Assembly (NCBI RefSeq): GCF_018143015.1
Contig: NC_054746.1
Location: forward strand, 16,049,532 to 16,113,531
Length of the DNA: 64,000 nucleotides
Reading direction: 5' to 3'
Origin: Lytechinus variegatus
Lineage: Eukaryota > Echinodermata > Echinoidea > Temnopleuroida > Toxopneustidae
A program made the translations under genes and the position numbers. The notes beneath the pieces are model-generated. The model did no database searches, was not told where the DNA came from, and was given only the letters and a program-made list of their open reading frames with translations. This document shows, in pieces, positions 1 through 13,336 of this stretch. Position 1 is the stretch's first letter. Every line of letters starts with the position of its first letter.

Positions 1-1090
1 GCCACGAAGTAAATGTTTTTTACTCCTCAGACGCCTCCAGGCTACCATGACCCCATCATACACGTCTGATAAAATAGGCCTACGCTACGGTACACACACG
101 CCCGCAATTCATGAGTTGTGTACAAAGTGAATGGAGGTGGAAAAGGCCGCCATTCAATTTCAAATAGGAACAAGGAATGTCTAAAAAAAATAGGGAAGCA
201 ATTTTCAGCGCAGTAAACAGTGAACAGCGGTTTCCAATTTCACAAAAGTACCACAATCTATTTACATTGATAAGTCTGGTACACTTACCTCTAATTTACA
301 CTCGTATTACAAGAAAGAAAACAACTTTTTACAAGAAAATGCAAGACACAGAGATTCACTCTTTCTTGGCTTGAATCTGGCGCCGCTCTTTTTCTATGGT
401 ATCGGCAATCGGTCTGACTATTGCTCTGTCATTCGCGCGCTGCCAATTACTTCAAACGATGATCCCCGGGGAAAATCCACGTTTTTTTTTAAATATCTCT
501 CTTTGTCTTTCTCTCTCTCTCTTTCGGTTCACATTTTAATATCTAGTTTATTTTAAATCTAATTTCAGATCGGTAAAAGAAAACAATAAAACACAAGAGC
601 TTTAGCCTTTAACAAGGATTTTTTTGCGGAGGATGGGGGCACTTAATATATATTTTTTTTACATTTATCTAATTTGTAAAGCAATTTTTTCAAAACTGAA
701 CAGGCCACGCCTGCAGTATTAAATAACTCAAACAAAATACCGGTAGATAAAGTTTTCATCTGGGTGAACTTCCCCTGCAATTGGCCTTTCTGGCTGTCAA
801 TGTGGGCACAAAACAAGAGTATAAGAGTTCGGGTATCTTCTTCAAGGTGTAGAGACTTTCACATTTGCTGTTTCATACAAGGTTGGAAGCATTTTCAAAC
901 ATGGCCTGAAATCTTTTACAACACTGACTTAAAAAGGTGACATTTTAAGTATCCTCTGTAATCACAAAGAGGATAATTTTCTCACTGAACAAGTAGCGTG
1001 AATGTATGTGCTTGTATTTATTAATTTGAATTGATCTTATCAACTTATGCTCAAGGGCGACTAAGGCTGTACTTTTTCAAACTTTTGTTT
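1..1090. other. Intergenic, no gene recognised
   Basis: No reading frame here looks like a protein, and no splice-consistent exon was found. A CpG-rich patch near 375-480 contains GGCGCC and GCGCGC words and could be a distant promoter or a repeat end. Near 765-780 there is a short match to the GGGTGAACTTCCCC end of the palindromic family seen whole at 12588-13081. Nothing else is supported. Confidence 0.5.
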
Positions 1091-1091
1091 T

Positions 1092-1476
1092 CTCTAGTTT
1101 TTGTTTATTCTCCCTCTCTCTATCCCTTCTTTTTTAGTCTCTCTCCTTCCTCTCCCTTCTCATTCCTTTTCTTCCCCTCTGCCTTTACTCCCCCTTCACT
1201 TTCTCCCTCTGTTTTCCCTTCTTTTTATTTGTCGCTCTCTCTCTTGTTTCCAGTTTTTCTCCCCCCCCCCCCCCCCCGGTTTCTCCATCTATTTTTATTT
1301 CACTTTATTTGTCCCCTCCCTATCCCTTTGTTTATTTCTGTTCCCCTTCCTTTTCTTTTCATTTCCCCTTCTTTTCTTTCACCTCTCAACACCCCCCCCC
1401 CCCTTCCCTTCCCTCCTGTTCTCCTTCACTCTCCTTCCCCATCCTTGTCGTTGTCACTTCTTTTTTTCTGCACAGG
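1092..1476. repeat. Pyrimidine-rich (CT) tract
   Basis: About 380 bases are almost purely C and T on the plus strand, including uninterrupted C runs near 1261-1277 and 1391-1402. Long frames exist across it in several registers only because stop codons need purines; the proteins they give are Pro/Ser/Phe/Leu low complexity. It is best read as an expanded polypyrimidine repeat, not a gene. Confidence 0.85.
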
Positions 1477-2418
1477 AGGGGGACAAAGGCCTACTTAGAC
1501 CTGTGGATCCACACCTGCTGATGGTTCACTACAATACATACCGGTAATGCCACCAGAGGTTCATAGTATACTGTAGGTGGAGGCATATCAACACAAAGAA
1601 TTTATGACATTTTGCAAATAATACAGAAAGTGGACAGTGTTTCATATTTGGTTATCTTTAATACTCTTATATACATGTATGTTACACAATGATGTCAAGC
1701 ACAAAATTACAGTCTCATTTTTAACACTTTTCCCCCCTCCCCCTCACCAGGACATTTTTAACCCAAGATGTTTTAAGACACTTGAAGGCAGTAACGCGAA
1801 GACAGTCAGGATTTGTTTTTATTTTTGTAACTTTGCTCCTGTCTTAATTTCACAAATGATGAGGGATTGTGAAATTTTCAGGTTTTTTTCATTTTAATTT
1901 TGAACTATGTATCACTGTAGGATAATAAGGGTTGGAATTCAGTTTAAGTCAGGTTTTAAGTTCGGCTGAAATGCACAGAATTTCGATGAGAGCAACTGTC
2001 ACCAGAAAGTAACGGTTGCTGGCTTACATTATAATGGATTCATCCTTCAAAAACTACACTTAACAATGGGTACAGTTTCATAAAAGTTTCAGCAAAGAAC
2101 TGACTGAACTTTCAGCCCTGACAATTTTGATAAAATCCTTGCTCTCGATGGACCAAGAAGTCTAGTTTCTACCCAGTCACAAAAACTCTTCATGAATCTG
2201 TGCCCAGATACATGGGTTATTATATATGTATATCCCCAATTTGATGATCCAACATTCATTACAATTCATTTCATAATGACCCAAGGGTCTGTCTTGCACT
2301 GAGGTATAAGAATTTTATATTTTGACCATTCAGAAGTACAAATTTAAAGTTAACATAAACTTCATAGTCTTGTGAACAGTCAGTGTGATTATCTACATCT
2401 AAAAAATAATATCACTTA

Positions 2419-2546
2419 CACCCTGCTTGTTCACTTAATATGGGAGATATCTACGTTCTAGTTCCATATTCCATGAGGCCATAGGCCGATTGGGACATGG
2501 ACCAGAATGTAGATATTTCCTGTATTTTGTAAGAACAAGCAGGGTT
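2419..2546. repeat. Palindromic MITE-like element
   Basis: The two ends are inverted copies (ACCCTGCTTGTTC at the left, GAACAAGCAGGGT at the right). The homology continues inward through GATATCTACGTTCTAG and CCAGAATGTAGATAT, so the 128 bp can fold as one imperfect hairpin around GGCCATAGGCC. There is no coding capacity. A non-autonomous DNA transposon is the simplest reading. Confidence 0.6.
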
Positions 2547-4233
2547 AACGATTTTATCTCGTTAAGTGTATCCTTATATTGTTGCAGAATAGGGGAAATC
2601 AACGGAATAGAACTAAAGAAAATGCAAAACCCTGCATTTTGAGAGTGATTTTGGAAAGAACGTCATTCATGACATCACAATGATCACAGTAAAAAGAATG
2701 CACATAGTTTTTAGCAAATAGTAGTGCACAGCACAATTATGTGCCTAAATACGCACGTAATGCGGTCTCATATTACGTGGTTGAAATCAGTACTGGGCAT
2801 GCGTGTAACAATGAAAACAAAAGTAAAACGGCACAGCCTCACACCAAACAGGTAATACAGGCTCATATTACCTGTTTGATCTTTGTGACCAAGTAAAATA
2901 GGTAAATACGGGTTTGTCTCACAAACAAATCGATCAATCAGATTACAGAATTCATGAGAAATATGGCCCACAAAGAGATATGAATGGTAACACGCTAGTA
3001 AAGGTATCAAGATTAATAATTCCAAAGGGATGCCACTTAGGCTTGATAAAAAGTCTGAAAATCATCTAAAATGACCCTCTCCTATATGAAAAAGGTGTTC
3101 TCTATGGCTGAAAGTAGGCTGAAAATTCTGAATTCAGACTTAATTCTGGAAACAAAGGGCTTCCCTGAATCCTAACATGTTGTTCTTAATCAATAGTCTC
3201 ATGATCACATTCAAGAACACACACTGACTCCCATTGTTATTGATTGTTGCTTGAATGGTTTCTTACCATGGAGTTCATGTCAGTTCATGGCTGCTAACAG
3301 TGACGGGGGGGGGGGATGCCCACTGCCCCATCTTTTTATTTAAAATCATTCTTTTCTTAATTGCAATTTTTCAACAACAAAAATTCATACAAAAAGGCAC
3401 TAAATCATTGCCTTTTCAACCTTAAAATAATAGAAAAAAATATGCTTGGTAATTTCAACTTTGCTCACCTTTGGTGTGGAAGATGTTATGCCCCCCCCCC
3501 CTCCAGAAATACAGTACACCTTTGTGTACATTCCTATTAATTAAAACAAGTATTCTCTAGAATAGATTGAATATCATTATCATCTTGGCTTTCATTGGCC
3601 CTCTGTATGTGAAGTCCCCCCTCCCCCCATATCTACTTCTTCACACATGAAAACTTAAATATGTAATCTTCCCCTAATATTAAAAAAAATCTGGAAAAGA
3701 GACTATAATTATCATTTACTATGTTTCATAGTATTCACATTGCATATCCATTAGCTGAGCATTTTGTATTGCAACAGGAAGAAATAAGATATTCTTATGT
3801 GCAGTTTATAAAAAGTAAGAACCAAGTGGCTAAAAAAGGAAGATTGGTTTGCAAATTATCCACTCTTCAATAAGCATTACTTACAGCTACTTCAATGAAT
3901 AATATTGGGTTAAAAATAATCTCAATTTTTTAACATTATGTTTTAAAATAATTAAGAGGGGAGGGGTTTCAATTTTTTTCAAAGTTTTTCAAAGTTTTTG
4001 AGTATCTAAAATCATGATTGTAAAATACCAAAGTATTTTAACAGGTTTTCACTTGAATATGGCTCATGATTAAAATCCATTTACCTAATCAGTAGGTAAA
4101 TTAAGACAGATTTGATACATTACTGAAACAACTGTATCTTAAAGTAGGGTAAGGTCACCTAAGTCTGCGCAGAACCCCTTGTCTGCGCTTACGCGCATCT
4201 GCGCAATTCTAAAAAATGAGGACACACAATGTG

Positions 4234-4520
4234 TGAAGTCAGGTTTAACTTAGACCGCGGTCTAACTCTGTGCTAAAATTATGGCAAGCTCAAATGTCAA
4301 AATTTTACTAGCATTGCATATTTCTTATGATTATTGTGCTCTTTCTGAACTCGTGTAGCTGAAGAAAGCTATCTTATTCATCCTCCCGAAACAGTTGAGA
4401 ATGATTTGAGAGAAAGTGAGCTGATACATTAAATTTACACTGTTATAGATTTATGCCACTATTGGCTATCCATAGTTAAACCTCAACTTTAAACCTGAGT
4501 TTAAATCAAACCTGACTTCA
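4234..4520. repeat. MITE-like element with TGAAGTCAGGTTTAA ends
   Basis: The left end TGAAGTCAGGTTTAA is answered by an inverted TTAAATCAAACCTGACTTCA at the right end, about 290 bp away. The inner right arm (ATTTATGCCACTATTGGCTATCCATAGTTAAACC) has an inverted relative at 51838-51925 in an MTHFD1 intron, so this is a dispersed family. No frame is open. Confidence 0.6.
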
Positions 4521-4837
4521 GAATACGGACCAATGACGACAAGCTTCACACCTGCAATACATCTAACTGAAATGATGGAAAAATATTGAATTTCAGGCAT
4601 TTCATGTGAAAGCCACAAAATGTAGCCTTTTCTCATATAAATATCTGAATCATGTGTAAAGTGAATGGTGCACAGACATTTTTTTGTTCAATTGGAAAAT
4701 GACTGGCCAAGTTTGTTTCATTTGAAAATAATACATTTCTTTCAAATTTTTATAATATTTTTGGCACACATACTCACAAGAATATAAAGAATATTATCAG
4801 GTGATACTTTTTTTTGTAAAATAAAATCAAATTCATG

Positions 4838-4843
4838 TTTAAT
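4838..4843 (-). terminator. Candidate poly(A) signal of DNAJC4
   Basis: On the minus strand the hexamer ATTAAA lies about 100 bases beyond the DNAJC4 stop codon. It is the common variant of AATAAA. No transcript end is known, so the role is inferred from position alone. Confidence 0.35.
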
Positions 4844-4944
4844 CTTAAGTGAAATTTTAAGATGTTTAGAAACGGGGCCCTCCTTTACACTAATGAATAA
4901 ATACGACCAAAAATAAAACCCATACTACAATCTTGTGATATGCA

Positions 4945-7900
4945 TCATGTGTCTCCTTCAAGTTGTTTGGCAAGCTTCATTTGGTTTGCATTGTGTCTTT
5001 CTCTTAATAACTCCATCTGTTTCTTGGGTCCATTTTTCCTGCAAAGGCAATACATTAATGATTAATACCAAATTACAATTACATCCCTAAATATATTCAC
5101 ATCTCTGAATGCATCAAACTGTAATCAAAATGTCATATTATCCATAATTGGTATTCCATAAATATGAAAAATATGAGCAAGGATTACAATCTTTCAGGGA
5201 TGTATCAAGGCCGGCCTCAAGGACAAATGTTGCCGGCCTTGGTATCGAACTCAGTCCGAGACATGTGTACAAAGTGAATGGGTGGTTTTCTCCAATGGCC
5301 TCGTGATTCGGAAGTACCAGACTTAAAAGAAAAGTTCACCCCAACAATAAAATGAAATGAACAAAAAGAGAAAAATCCAATAAGCATAACACTAGAAATT
5401 TCATTAAAATCGAATGTGAAATAAGAAAGTTATGACATTTAAAAGATTTGTTTAATTTCACAAAACTGTTACATGCACATCCTGGTAGGGATGCAAATGA
5501 GGAGACTGATGTCATCCACTCACTATTTCTTTTGTATTTTATTATATGAAATATTCTAATTTTGTCCTCATTGTCAAATGTCAAGTTAAACAAAGATTAA
5601 TTCCTCCCTGAAAATGTGGAATTAGCACTGTTTTAATACATTTAATTCAGTCAAGTTGATCCTTTTTGTCATATCTGGAAAAAATGAAATATTGTACAAT
5701 TCAAACAATAAAAAAAACACAAAAGAAATAGTGAGTGAGGGACATCATCAACTGTCTCATTCGCATGTCTCTGAGTTGCGAATATAACTGTTAAGTGAAA
5801 ATAAGCGAAACTTTAGAATGTCATAACTTTCTTACTTTATTTCCGATTTTGATGAAATTTTTAGCAAAATGTTAGTTTGATGTTTCTCTATTGATTCAAA
5901 TCAACATTTTTCTGGGGTGGACTTTACCTTTAACTACATCCCTGCAATTTTCAATGAAAAATTACATTGATTTTGCTTGAATCATGTCCCTGTTGAATAT
6001 ACAAACAAAATTCAATATTATTAATAGATTGATGAAAAATAATCATCTCATATTTTTGGCTATCAAACAGTAAATATTTGATTAGTATAAAAAGGGGAAG
6101 TTCACAACAATGCAAGTTGGTTTTAATAAAAAGTGGGGAAAAGAAATATTAGATTTGGCAAGAGTCCATCCATGATTTATCACGGGTAAAGGAATCATCA
6201 ACATCAGCATCATTGCATTGTTGCCATTATCCTAAATATTTCAGGGTTAATCTAGGCTGAAAATAATAATATTTCATTAAACAGAGTAAAATTCACTGAG
6301 CAAAATACTGAAAAATTTCATCAAATCTGATAACACACTAACAGATAATGAAGTTTAAATTGAATTTTAAACTTACGCTATAGTTTATGAAAACAGGAAT
6401 ACTGTCATGAATACGTAATAGGTGGGCTGATGATGTCATGTCCCCACTTTGCTGTTTATGTCATTACAGGAATTCATAATTATTTCATTTTTTGAAATAT
6501 ATAATGTATAACAAGTATCCCTTGTAATGAAATATGTTGCAGCAATCCAATATCATTCTTGAAGAACAAAATTTGAACAAATATAATACAAAAGTAGGGA
6601 TATTACATTATCATTTTCAGCTTGCTTGCTTATTGAATATTCATGAAGATTTGCAAAGAAATGTTTCATCAAAATAATGAAAAAGTTTACATTGTCTTAA
6701 CTTTCTTATTCCTTATCTGGTTTACACATTTAAAAAAAAAATTTATACATTTGATTTTAATCTATCTGTACAAATCATATTCTTTTCAGTCTAGAATACC
6801 CCTTTAAGAACAAAAAATAAATAAAAAAAACCAGAAAAATAGGACTCTGTTTTTACCTTGCTCTTTCTTTGGCTTGGTTATACAGTTCTGCAATCTTTTT
6901 ATCCTTAGCATCTAGTCTTTGTGTTGCATACTGGCTGCTTTGTCTGGGAAAATGAAAAAAAAAAATCACAAAAAACACAACATGAAGGCATCATTTAAAA
7001 TCTCATTTTATATACTGAATTGAGGAAAAATAACAACTACCAACTCCTTTTAATAACAAGTGTATAGCATAATAAGAGGAATTTTGAAATTTCTTTAAAT
7101 CATGAAGTTTGCCTCCACACAACCATACAAAACCAACTGCAAAAATTAGGAATAGAAACTAGGCAGTGAGTGAAAGATGTGCTACCCTTGTTAAATGACT
7201 CACTAAGAATCTATGACTCGGACAGACAGAAAATAAACAAACTGTCATCTGTCGGACAGTGATTTATCAATCAACTACCGGGATTAAGGGACTCACATTA
7301 TTACTGCCCAGGAATTCAGAGTGGGACTCCTTTTGATAATAAATATTCCCAAACGGCAGGAGAGATAATCAAAGTGGATGCCCTACATCTTAACTTTCAA
7401 CCTGCATCTCCTTGCAATGTGCCTTGATGGAGAGCCTTCTTTGTATGTTTTGAAGGCAACATGAATGACCGCTTAGAAGAACCAGCATCCATTAAAAGCT
7501 TCTTTTTTTTTTTAGTTTTCTTTTTTTTTATCACCAATCATTACCAGATGATGTGGAGCTCATCCAGCATCTTGCCACAAAATTTAACACAATTTTAATT
7601 TCAGCCCAGTTGACACTGTAGTGAATTATATTGGTGACATAAATTGAGGATATAGAATTGAAATTGATGAAGAAATGACATAGAAGCATTTTTTTGTGAT
7701 CTATGAATAAATTTCATATGAATTAAGTGTTAATGATTATCTAGTCAAAGTTTCTTAACTCTGTGTCGAACCTTGATGAACCTAATGTAGCTCTCAGATG
7801 GAACAAAAATAACCAAAGTCAATCAACAAATAAATAAGTAATTTTTGTGAGTTTTGAAAATATATGAATAAATTAGCATATTTAATGAGTTAAAAATTCT

Positions 7901-10900
7901 ATGTTGAAATTTTGTATCACCACCTCGAGCTATCATATAAAGCAAACAAAATTGAAATTGATCAACAAATGAAGAAGAAAATTTCTTTGTAATTCTGTGT
8001 AGAAGTTTGGTGAACCTCATAAAGTTCTACAAAATGGAAGAAGAAAAAAAGTAAAAATCGTTCCACAAATAAAGTAAAAGAAGCATTCTATGTGAATTTT
8101 TAAAAATATGCATAAATTAATTTTGCATAAATTAGCATAAAAATTGTTCTGGTCAAAATTTCAAAATTCTGTGTATAAGTTTGGTGAACCTCATGAAGCT
8201 CTACCAGATGGAAGCAAAAAAATTCAAAATTGGTCAACAAATAAAGAAGAGCATTTTTTGTGAATTTTGAAAAATGCACATAAATTAGCATATTAAATGA
8301 ATTTCAAAAATTCTGTGTAGAAGTTTTGAATCCCCCACCTATTGCTATCATATAAAGCAAACAGAATTGAAATCGGACTTGAAATGGCGAAGTAGTAGCA
8401 TTTTGAAATTGTGGACGGACGACGGACGCCATGCCACGGCATAAGCTCATCTTGCCCTTCGGGCCGGATGAGCTGAAAATACCTGAGTTTTTCAGGTAAA
8501 AAGTTTTATGCAACAGGCCCCTAATCTGTTTAGTACATAATGTTTCAGATTTTCACCTTTAATTTACATATTTCTGATGATCTCCTGATCTTGATATATG
8601 TGGTGCGAATTTTATTTTCCAATGACATATGTGGTTCTCTAGAGGCAAGATGGGATTTTGAAGACAATAAGGAAAGTCAGGAAATTTGAGTACAAAATAA
8701 ATGGAGAGCTGTCAAAAAAAAGAAGCCATTTTTGCCCATTTGAGGATCCATATAAAAAGTGTTGCAAGACCTATCAAACTTTCTGATTTTGATAAAACAT
8801 TTATATTGATCCTCTCATCTTACTCTTCTTAGATTAAATCTCTCCTTGATGTTTGGTTTCCTTTTATACAAAAATCATTTGTCACAGGAGCAAAGGTTGG
8901 GTCACGGATGACCTTACACCAAACAGAACTTACTTGAAAACAAAGAAATGGAAGACGGCACCAGTAAAGATGAATGCTATACACCCGTACACCACATATG
9001 AGTTTCTAACTCTCCTGAGTCCTTTGATTCCATAGTAGTTCTCATTGACCTTCTCATCACCACCTTCTCTGAAGATGTGAGTTCTTGGAAACCTGATCAA
9101 ACAAAAGAAATTAAATTTGATTTTAAAGCACGATACCAATGACACCATCATCAATCTTGTCAGGGAAGGACTCCAAAAAGATATCCAACCACTTACACAC
9201 AATCATTATTACAATTTCTTTAAATGAAGGAGTTTAAATTCAATATTCACAGGTTCATTTTTTACACTACTGTATATCAATATGAATACATGAGCAGCAT
9301 ATTGTAAAAAAACAGAAAGTGCTTTCAAACCAATTATTAAAGACCATGTTGCTCACATTTAACAAAGTCAAAACTTCCGGATTTGGGCAACTTGCAATAT
9401 GGAAAATTATTGATACTATCCACATTATCAGCAATATTACCATATGTCATACCCTGACCCCACCTTTTACTGTGTGAGGGCTGTATACGATTGGGTGCAA
9501 AATAGGATAAGTTAGCAGCACAAATACTTTCATCAGAATGGTGAAAATTTGCTGTGGTAATGTTATTGTATCAAAGCTTAACATTATACAAATAGTGAAT
9601 AGGCATGAGTGCGATGGGGCAAGATTTCGCGTGAGGTGAAAGAAAGATGCTCTATTCAACGAGGCGTTAGCTGAGTTGAATAGAGCGTTTCTTTCTTTCA
9701 CTGAATGCGAAAAAGAATATTCACTATTTGTGTTGTACAACGCCTCAGAATCTAGCGAAAATATAAAAAACAAGAGTTTTTCCCTGCAGTAATCTATGAA
9801 AAGGGAGCAAAATTATTTAAAGCGAAAAGCAATATCCCACAAGCAGGGCCCACAAGCGCACATGATCTTGGACAGCATTGCGCCTTTAGCCAGCGGGCAG
9901 TACGCGCATTGCCACCTTATTTACTGTAATCAATGAAATCGCATTGTGACGTCACCTCCTAAAGCCATGCAACGGTACATTTTGGATGGTACGTCTTGTG
10001 TGCAACGGTACGAATGTGTGACATTTAGCATCCCATTTGCTCGCGTACAACAAGCTAAGTAGGCGTTGTACAATAACAGAGAATGTGCTCAACCATAATT
10101 TGTGATGAATGCTATGTACCAGTAATCTAGCTTGATGGCATGTAAAGCGGATCGCACAAAATCGGTAACAGATTCTCAGTCTTCATGGGAATAAAGTTAG
10201 TCTGAAACCTGAAAGAAACTGACTATCTTACCAATCTGCTTCCCTGTGTCCACCGAATGGGTTGTCCGGTGAGACATCCATATTGTGTACTCTGATCTCC
10301 TTTACATGAGGCCTGGTGAGACTCAGATCATACTCTCTCCTAGAGGTTGATTTACTTAAGATTCCATACGCCTCACTCAGCTGCACAAAGCGATCGTGTT
10401 GATCAGGGTTCTGGGGATTGGCATCGGGATGGAGCTGGATGGGTAACAATTAGGAAAGATATGATCAAGATATGATTCATTGCGATCCGAGTTTCAAATT
10501 AATTGTGAAAACATTTGATATGGATATTCCAACTAATAACATATTCAGAGTTTAGAATAGTGGTAGGACTATACTGAAATCGAAATTCAGTCTAATTCGA
10601 GCTTCCCTGGAGGAATAAAAACAAATTCAATTCCAAATCGTAATGATGTCATCATCAGCTGCTACTTGAAGCCGATATGGACTTTACTCCGACCATAGGG
10701 CTTGCCGCAAAGTAAAAACATGATATAAGTTTTCTTAACAATATGCCAAACTTTGAATGAAATAATTTTACTTCTTACTTAAAACTTTCATTTTTTAAGG
10801 CAAAATGTGATTTCTTGAAAAATTGCGTCGCACCAGATCGCATAGTGTGAGACAAGCTTAAGAGATATAAATGTCAGTGTGTGTCACTGTAGATATCTAA

Positions 10901-12205
10901 CTACATTTGATCTATCAGGGGCCTGTTGCATAAAACTTTTTACCTGAGAAATCTCTGGTAAAAACTGAAAACTAAGGTTAGTCTGATTTCTGCCATTGAC
11001 TTTAACACAGGGCAAAAACTTCGGTAAAAACAACCTGAGTTTTCTCAGGTAAAAAGTTTTATGCAACGGGCCCCCTGTGTGCATTCACCTGGCCTAGGCT
11101 TAAAAAAAAACATAAGAATGGAGGCTTCAGTTGAATCCTCCAAGAAAGCACTCAACTATCATACCTTCACCTTAAAATTATCAGCTAATGAGCAGTTCAT
11201 ATTCATATAGGAGTGAGGATTAGAATCGTGTTTTATGTTTGATTTATATGTTCTCCATGATTTCATATGATTATTGTAGAAGGTTTAAGTAATGGGTTGC
11301 ACATTAACTATTACTATTTAGAGAATTTTCTATAAATTTAATTACTTAATAAACTGTTTATTATGCAGATAAGCTATTATTTTTTGGAGAGCCTGTTAAT
11401 GCATATGCATATCAACTGTTTCTAAATATTTGTCATACAGATCAACTGTTGAGCAAGAGAGAACAAGTAGAACAAAAATAGGGAGAGAAAGAGAGAAAAG
11501 GTGGTGGAAGAGTATACCTGAAACTTCCAATGACAGGCATACACACTTACCATTTTAGATAATTCGAAGTATGCTGCTTTAATTTCTAAACTAGTTGCAT
11601 CTTTCGGCACACCTAAAGTCTCATAATGGTTTGATTGTGTCTGGCTCCTCAGCCTGTAAATGAACAGAGAAATAAATAATCCTTTGAGACTTTCGAATAA
11701 ATGTCACAACTATCATTCACACAAGAATTTATCACTGATATAATTACTTGAAAAGAACTTGATTAATTTATCACTGACAAAAATGTACTACATGTAGTAT
11801 AAGTAAAAGCGTGAACAGACTCGCCGTCATCAAACATGGCAAATTAAGCAATCCACACAATGCAAATAATGGGTAATGAAAAATTGCAACAATGTGACAA
11901 CATGACAATACAGTACAGACTTACTTTTTAATTTTGTGGGAGATTAGTGTCCCTAAGAAGCACTATCCTAGTACAGAATAATACTTTTAACATAAGAATT
12001 CTTCTTACATTATAGCCTAAAAAAAACCTTTTCTAACAGAAATGTACACTCTCTGAACAACATGCAAAGATTAATATGAAAAGATGAAGCTTCAAGCCAT
12101 GACAAACCTTATTCCTGTTGTTATTCCTCTAACATGGTGCAGACTTTGAAGTATAAGTTTGTGCTGACATCTGGTGCATAGCGTGAATGCATTGGTAAAT
12201 GGCAT
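4945..12205 (-). CDS. DNAJC4: DNAJC4-like membrane J-domain protein
   Basis: A type III Hsp40: the J domain stimulates Hsp70 ATPase, and a membrane segment anchors the protein. Coding exons in transcript order are 12108-12205, 11551-11653, 10232-10434, 8934-9092, 6857-6943 and 4945-5038. All borders are GT-AG, and the lengths sum to 744 nt, or 247 aa plus stop. The start is MPFTNAFTLCTRC. The J domain spans about 42-105, with YETLGVPKDAT, the invariant HPD at 69-71, and FVQLSEAYGILS. A hydrophobic stretch at about 167-187 (VVYGCIAFIFTGAVFHFFVF) is followed by a charged helix, KDKKIAELYNQAKERAR. As I recall it, human DNAJC4 is about 241 aa with the same order, including an equivalent DEKDRIITAFYNEARARAR tail. 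The function of DNAJC4 is poorly known, with mitochondrial or ER membrane location proposed. The introns are loaded with MITEs. A 5' UTR exon probably lies at 14476-14600. Confidence 0.93.
5207..5240. repeat. Short perfect hairpin AAGGCCGGC/GCCGGCCTT
   Basis: A 9-bp perfect stem with a 16-base loop lies in the last DNAJC4 intron. It is followed by GGTATCGAACTC, which loosely resembles a pol III B box, and by GTGTACAAAGTGAATGG, a phrase that also occurs at 117-133. This suggests the end of a dispersed repeat, perhaps a SINE. Confidence 0.4.
5323..5933. repeat. Long-TIR MITE, TTAAAGGxxAAGTCCACCCC family, copy 1
   Basis: The arms are inverted over roughly 200 bp each. The left arm has AAAGTTCACCCCAA, then ATAAGAAAGTTATGACATT; the right arm has AATGTCATAACTTTCTTA, then TGGGGTGGACTTTACCTTTAA. 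The middle carries the mirrored GTGAGTGA...CATCA and CTCACTATTTCTTTTGT blocks. The same architecture is found at 17439-18052, and a half copy at 13337-13490. There is no transposase. TTAA at both edges hints at TTAA-type target duplication. Confidence 0.8.
6247..6807. repeat. Long-TIR MITE, family with AGGTGGGCTGATGATGTCA, copy 1
   Basis: It starts near TTAATCTAGGCTGAAA and ends near CCCCTTTAA. Inside it has TGAGCAAAATACTGAAAAATTTCATCAAA and GGTGGGCTGATGATGTCA, the same words as the element at 25131-25679. The right arm is more eroded. No coding frame is present. Confidence 0.65.
7560..8480. repeat. Tandem repeat block ending in a GCTCATC...GATGAGC hairpin
   Basis: Four diverged units of about 160 bp repeat the same order: TCTGTGTAGAAGTTTGGTGAACCTCAT, a GCTCTACCAGATGGAA-like phrase, AATTGGTCAACAAATAAAG, then TGAATTTTGAAAAATATGCATAAATTAGCATA. 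The block closes with GGACGGACGACGGACGCC and a stem-loop at about 8442-8474 with a CCCTTCGGGC loop. Blocks with this ending are, from general knowledge, common in marine invertebrate genomes. The short frames across it are artefacts. Confidence 0.7.
9585..9745. repeat. Palindromic element with ACAAATAGTGAATA ends
   Basis: ACAAATAGTGAATA at the left is mirrored by TATTCACTATTTGT at the right. Further in, GTGAAAGAAAG...GCTCTATTCAAC is mirrored by GTTGAATAGAGCG...CTTTCTTTCAC. The loop is only about 12 bases, so the whole unit can fold into a long hairpin. It lies in a DNAJC4 intron. Confidence 0.65.
10918..11074. repeat. GGGGCCTGTTGCATAAAA MITE
   Basis: The terminal inverted repeats are about 35 bp and almost perfect: GGGGCCTGTTGCATAAAACT, then TTTTACCTGAGAAA, answered by TTTCTCAGGTAAAAAGTTTT and ATGCAACGGGCCCC. 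The centre has no coding capacity. A solo end of the same family is at about 8480-8522. This is the best preserved small MITE of the window. Confidence 0.8.
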
Positions 12206-12587
12206 CTTGCTTCTCTCATTACACTTGTAAAGATTCCTTTAAGAAAAAAACAAACCAAAACAAAGTAGAAATTAAACTCAAGTTTATTAAAGGGAAATTT
12301 ACCCGAGGTGAATCATACTTTAGTAATGTCATGTATCTGATGTCAAAACAGTTTGAAACTTCGAATAAAACTAAGTCAAAAATTAGGGAACCGCTTACTG
12401 TACATGATTTTGATGAAAATCCTTTATTGAAAATGTGGTGATCACATCTCTGTGTGCGTTAAAATGGCAAATCAATTAGTGGTAATGTTCTTCCTCATGC
12501 ACACCAGCTATTTATATCATTTGGACTCATTAAATACCATATTCAAACCTAGATCACATGAAAATCTTCTCATTTTTGTGGTGGATC

Positions 12588-13081
12588 TTAAAGGGGAAGT
12601 TCACCCTGAAGAAAAGTTTGTTGTAAAAATAGCAGAAAAAATAATGAAAAATATTGCCGAAGGTTTGAGGAAAATTTGTTAAAGATTAAGAAAGTTATTA
12701 GAATTCAAAGTTTTGTGACGTCATAAACGAGCAGATGCCCCATTTGTTATGTAATATAAAATGCATGAATTTCAGTATTTATATGGTTCCTGATGACTTA
12801 ATTTTGTTTCTATTCTTGATCGGGTGTGAAATGATTTGTATATATCGGAAAGGTACAGTTAAAACCATTTTCAATTTTCTGAGAAATAACATTTCATTAA
12901 TATTTTACCCTTCGCTATGTAGGAATGCTGCTTGCATATAATGTCACAAATATAATAATTATAATTCTAATAACTTTTTAATTTTTTGATTAATTTTTCT
13001 CAAACCTTCAGCAATATTTTTAAATATTTTTTTCTGCTATTTTAACCACAAACTTTTTGTCAGGGTGAACTTCCCCTTTAA
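12588..13081. repeat. TTAAAGGGGAAGTTCACCCT long-TIR MITE
   Basis: The left end TTAAAGGGGAAGTTCACCCT is answered by AGGGTGAACTTCCCCTTTAA at the right end. Inner arms include AAAAATAGCAGAAAAAATAATGAAAAATATTGC with its inverse, and AAGAAAGTTATTAGAATT with its inverse. The element lies just upstream of DNAJC4 coding exon 1, so it would sit in the intron between the proposed UTR exon and the ATG exon. Confidence 0.8.
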
Positions 13082-13336
13082 TGACAAAGAACTGGAGTTT
13101 ATGCCTACATGTTCTAAGTAATTCTAAGTTTCATTTGACTTCAGTTCAAACACAGACAAGATGCCCCAACAAACAACATTCTTCAAAAGTAACATAGTCA
13201 TTTATAACAAAGAGTGCCCGATGAGTCTGGTGTTTATTTCAGTGCACTTCACTGTGGCAAATCGCACTGATACACAGACTGTTTTTAACCTTGGGTAGCT
13301 CTGAAGCTGCTGATACCAGTTTTCTCCGAAGCTTAG

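Noticed and set aside
1031-1547. Three overlapping plus-strand frames of 70-155 codons
   Set aside because: They cross a CT-only tract; stop codons need purines, so open frames arise without selection, and the products are Pro/Ser/Phe low complexity.
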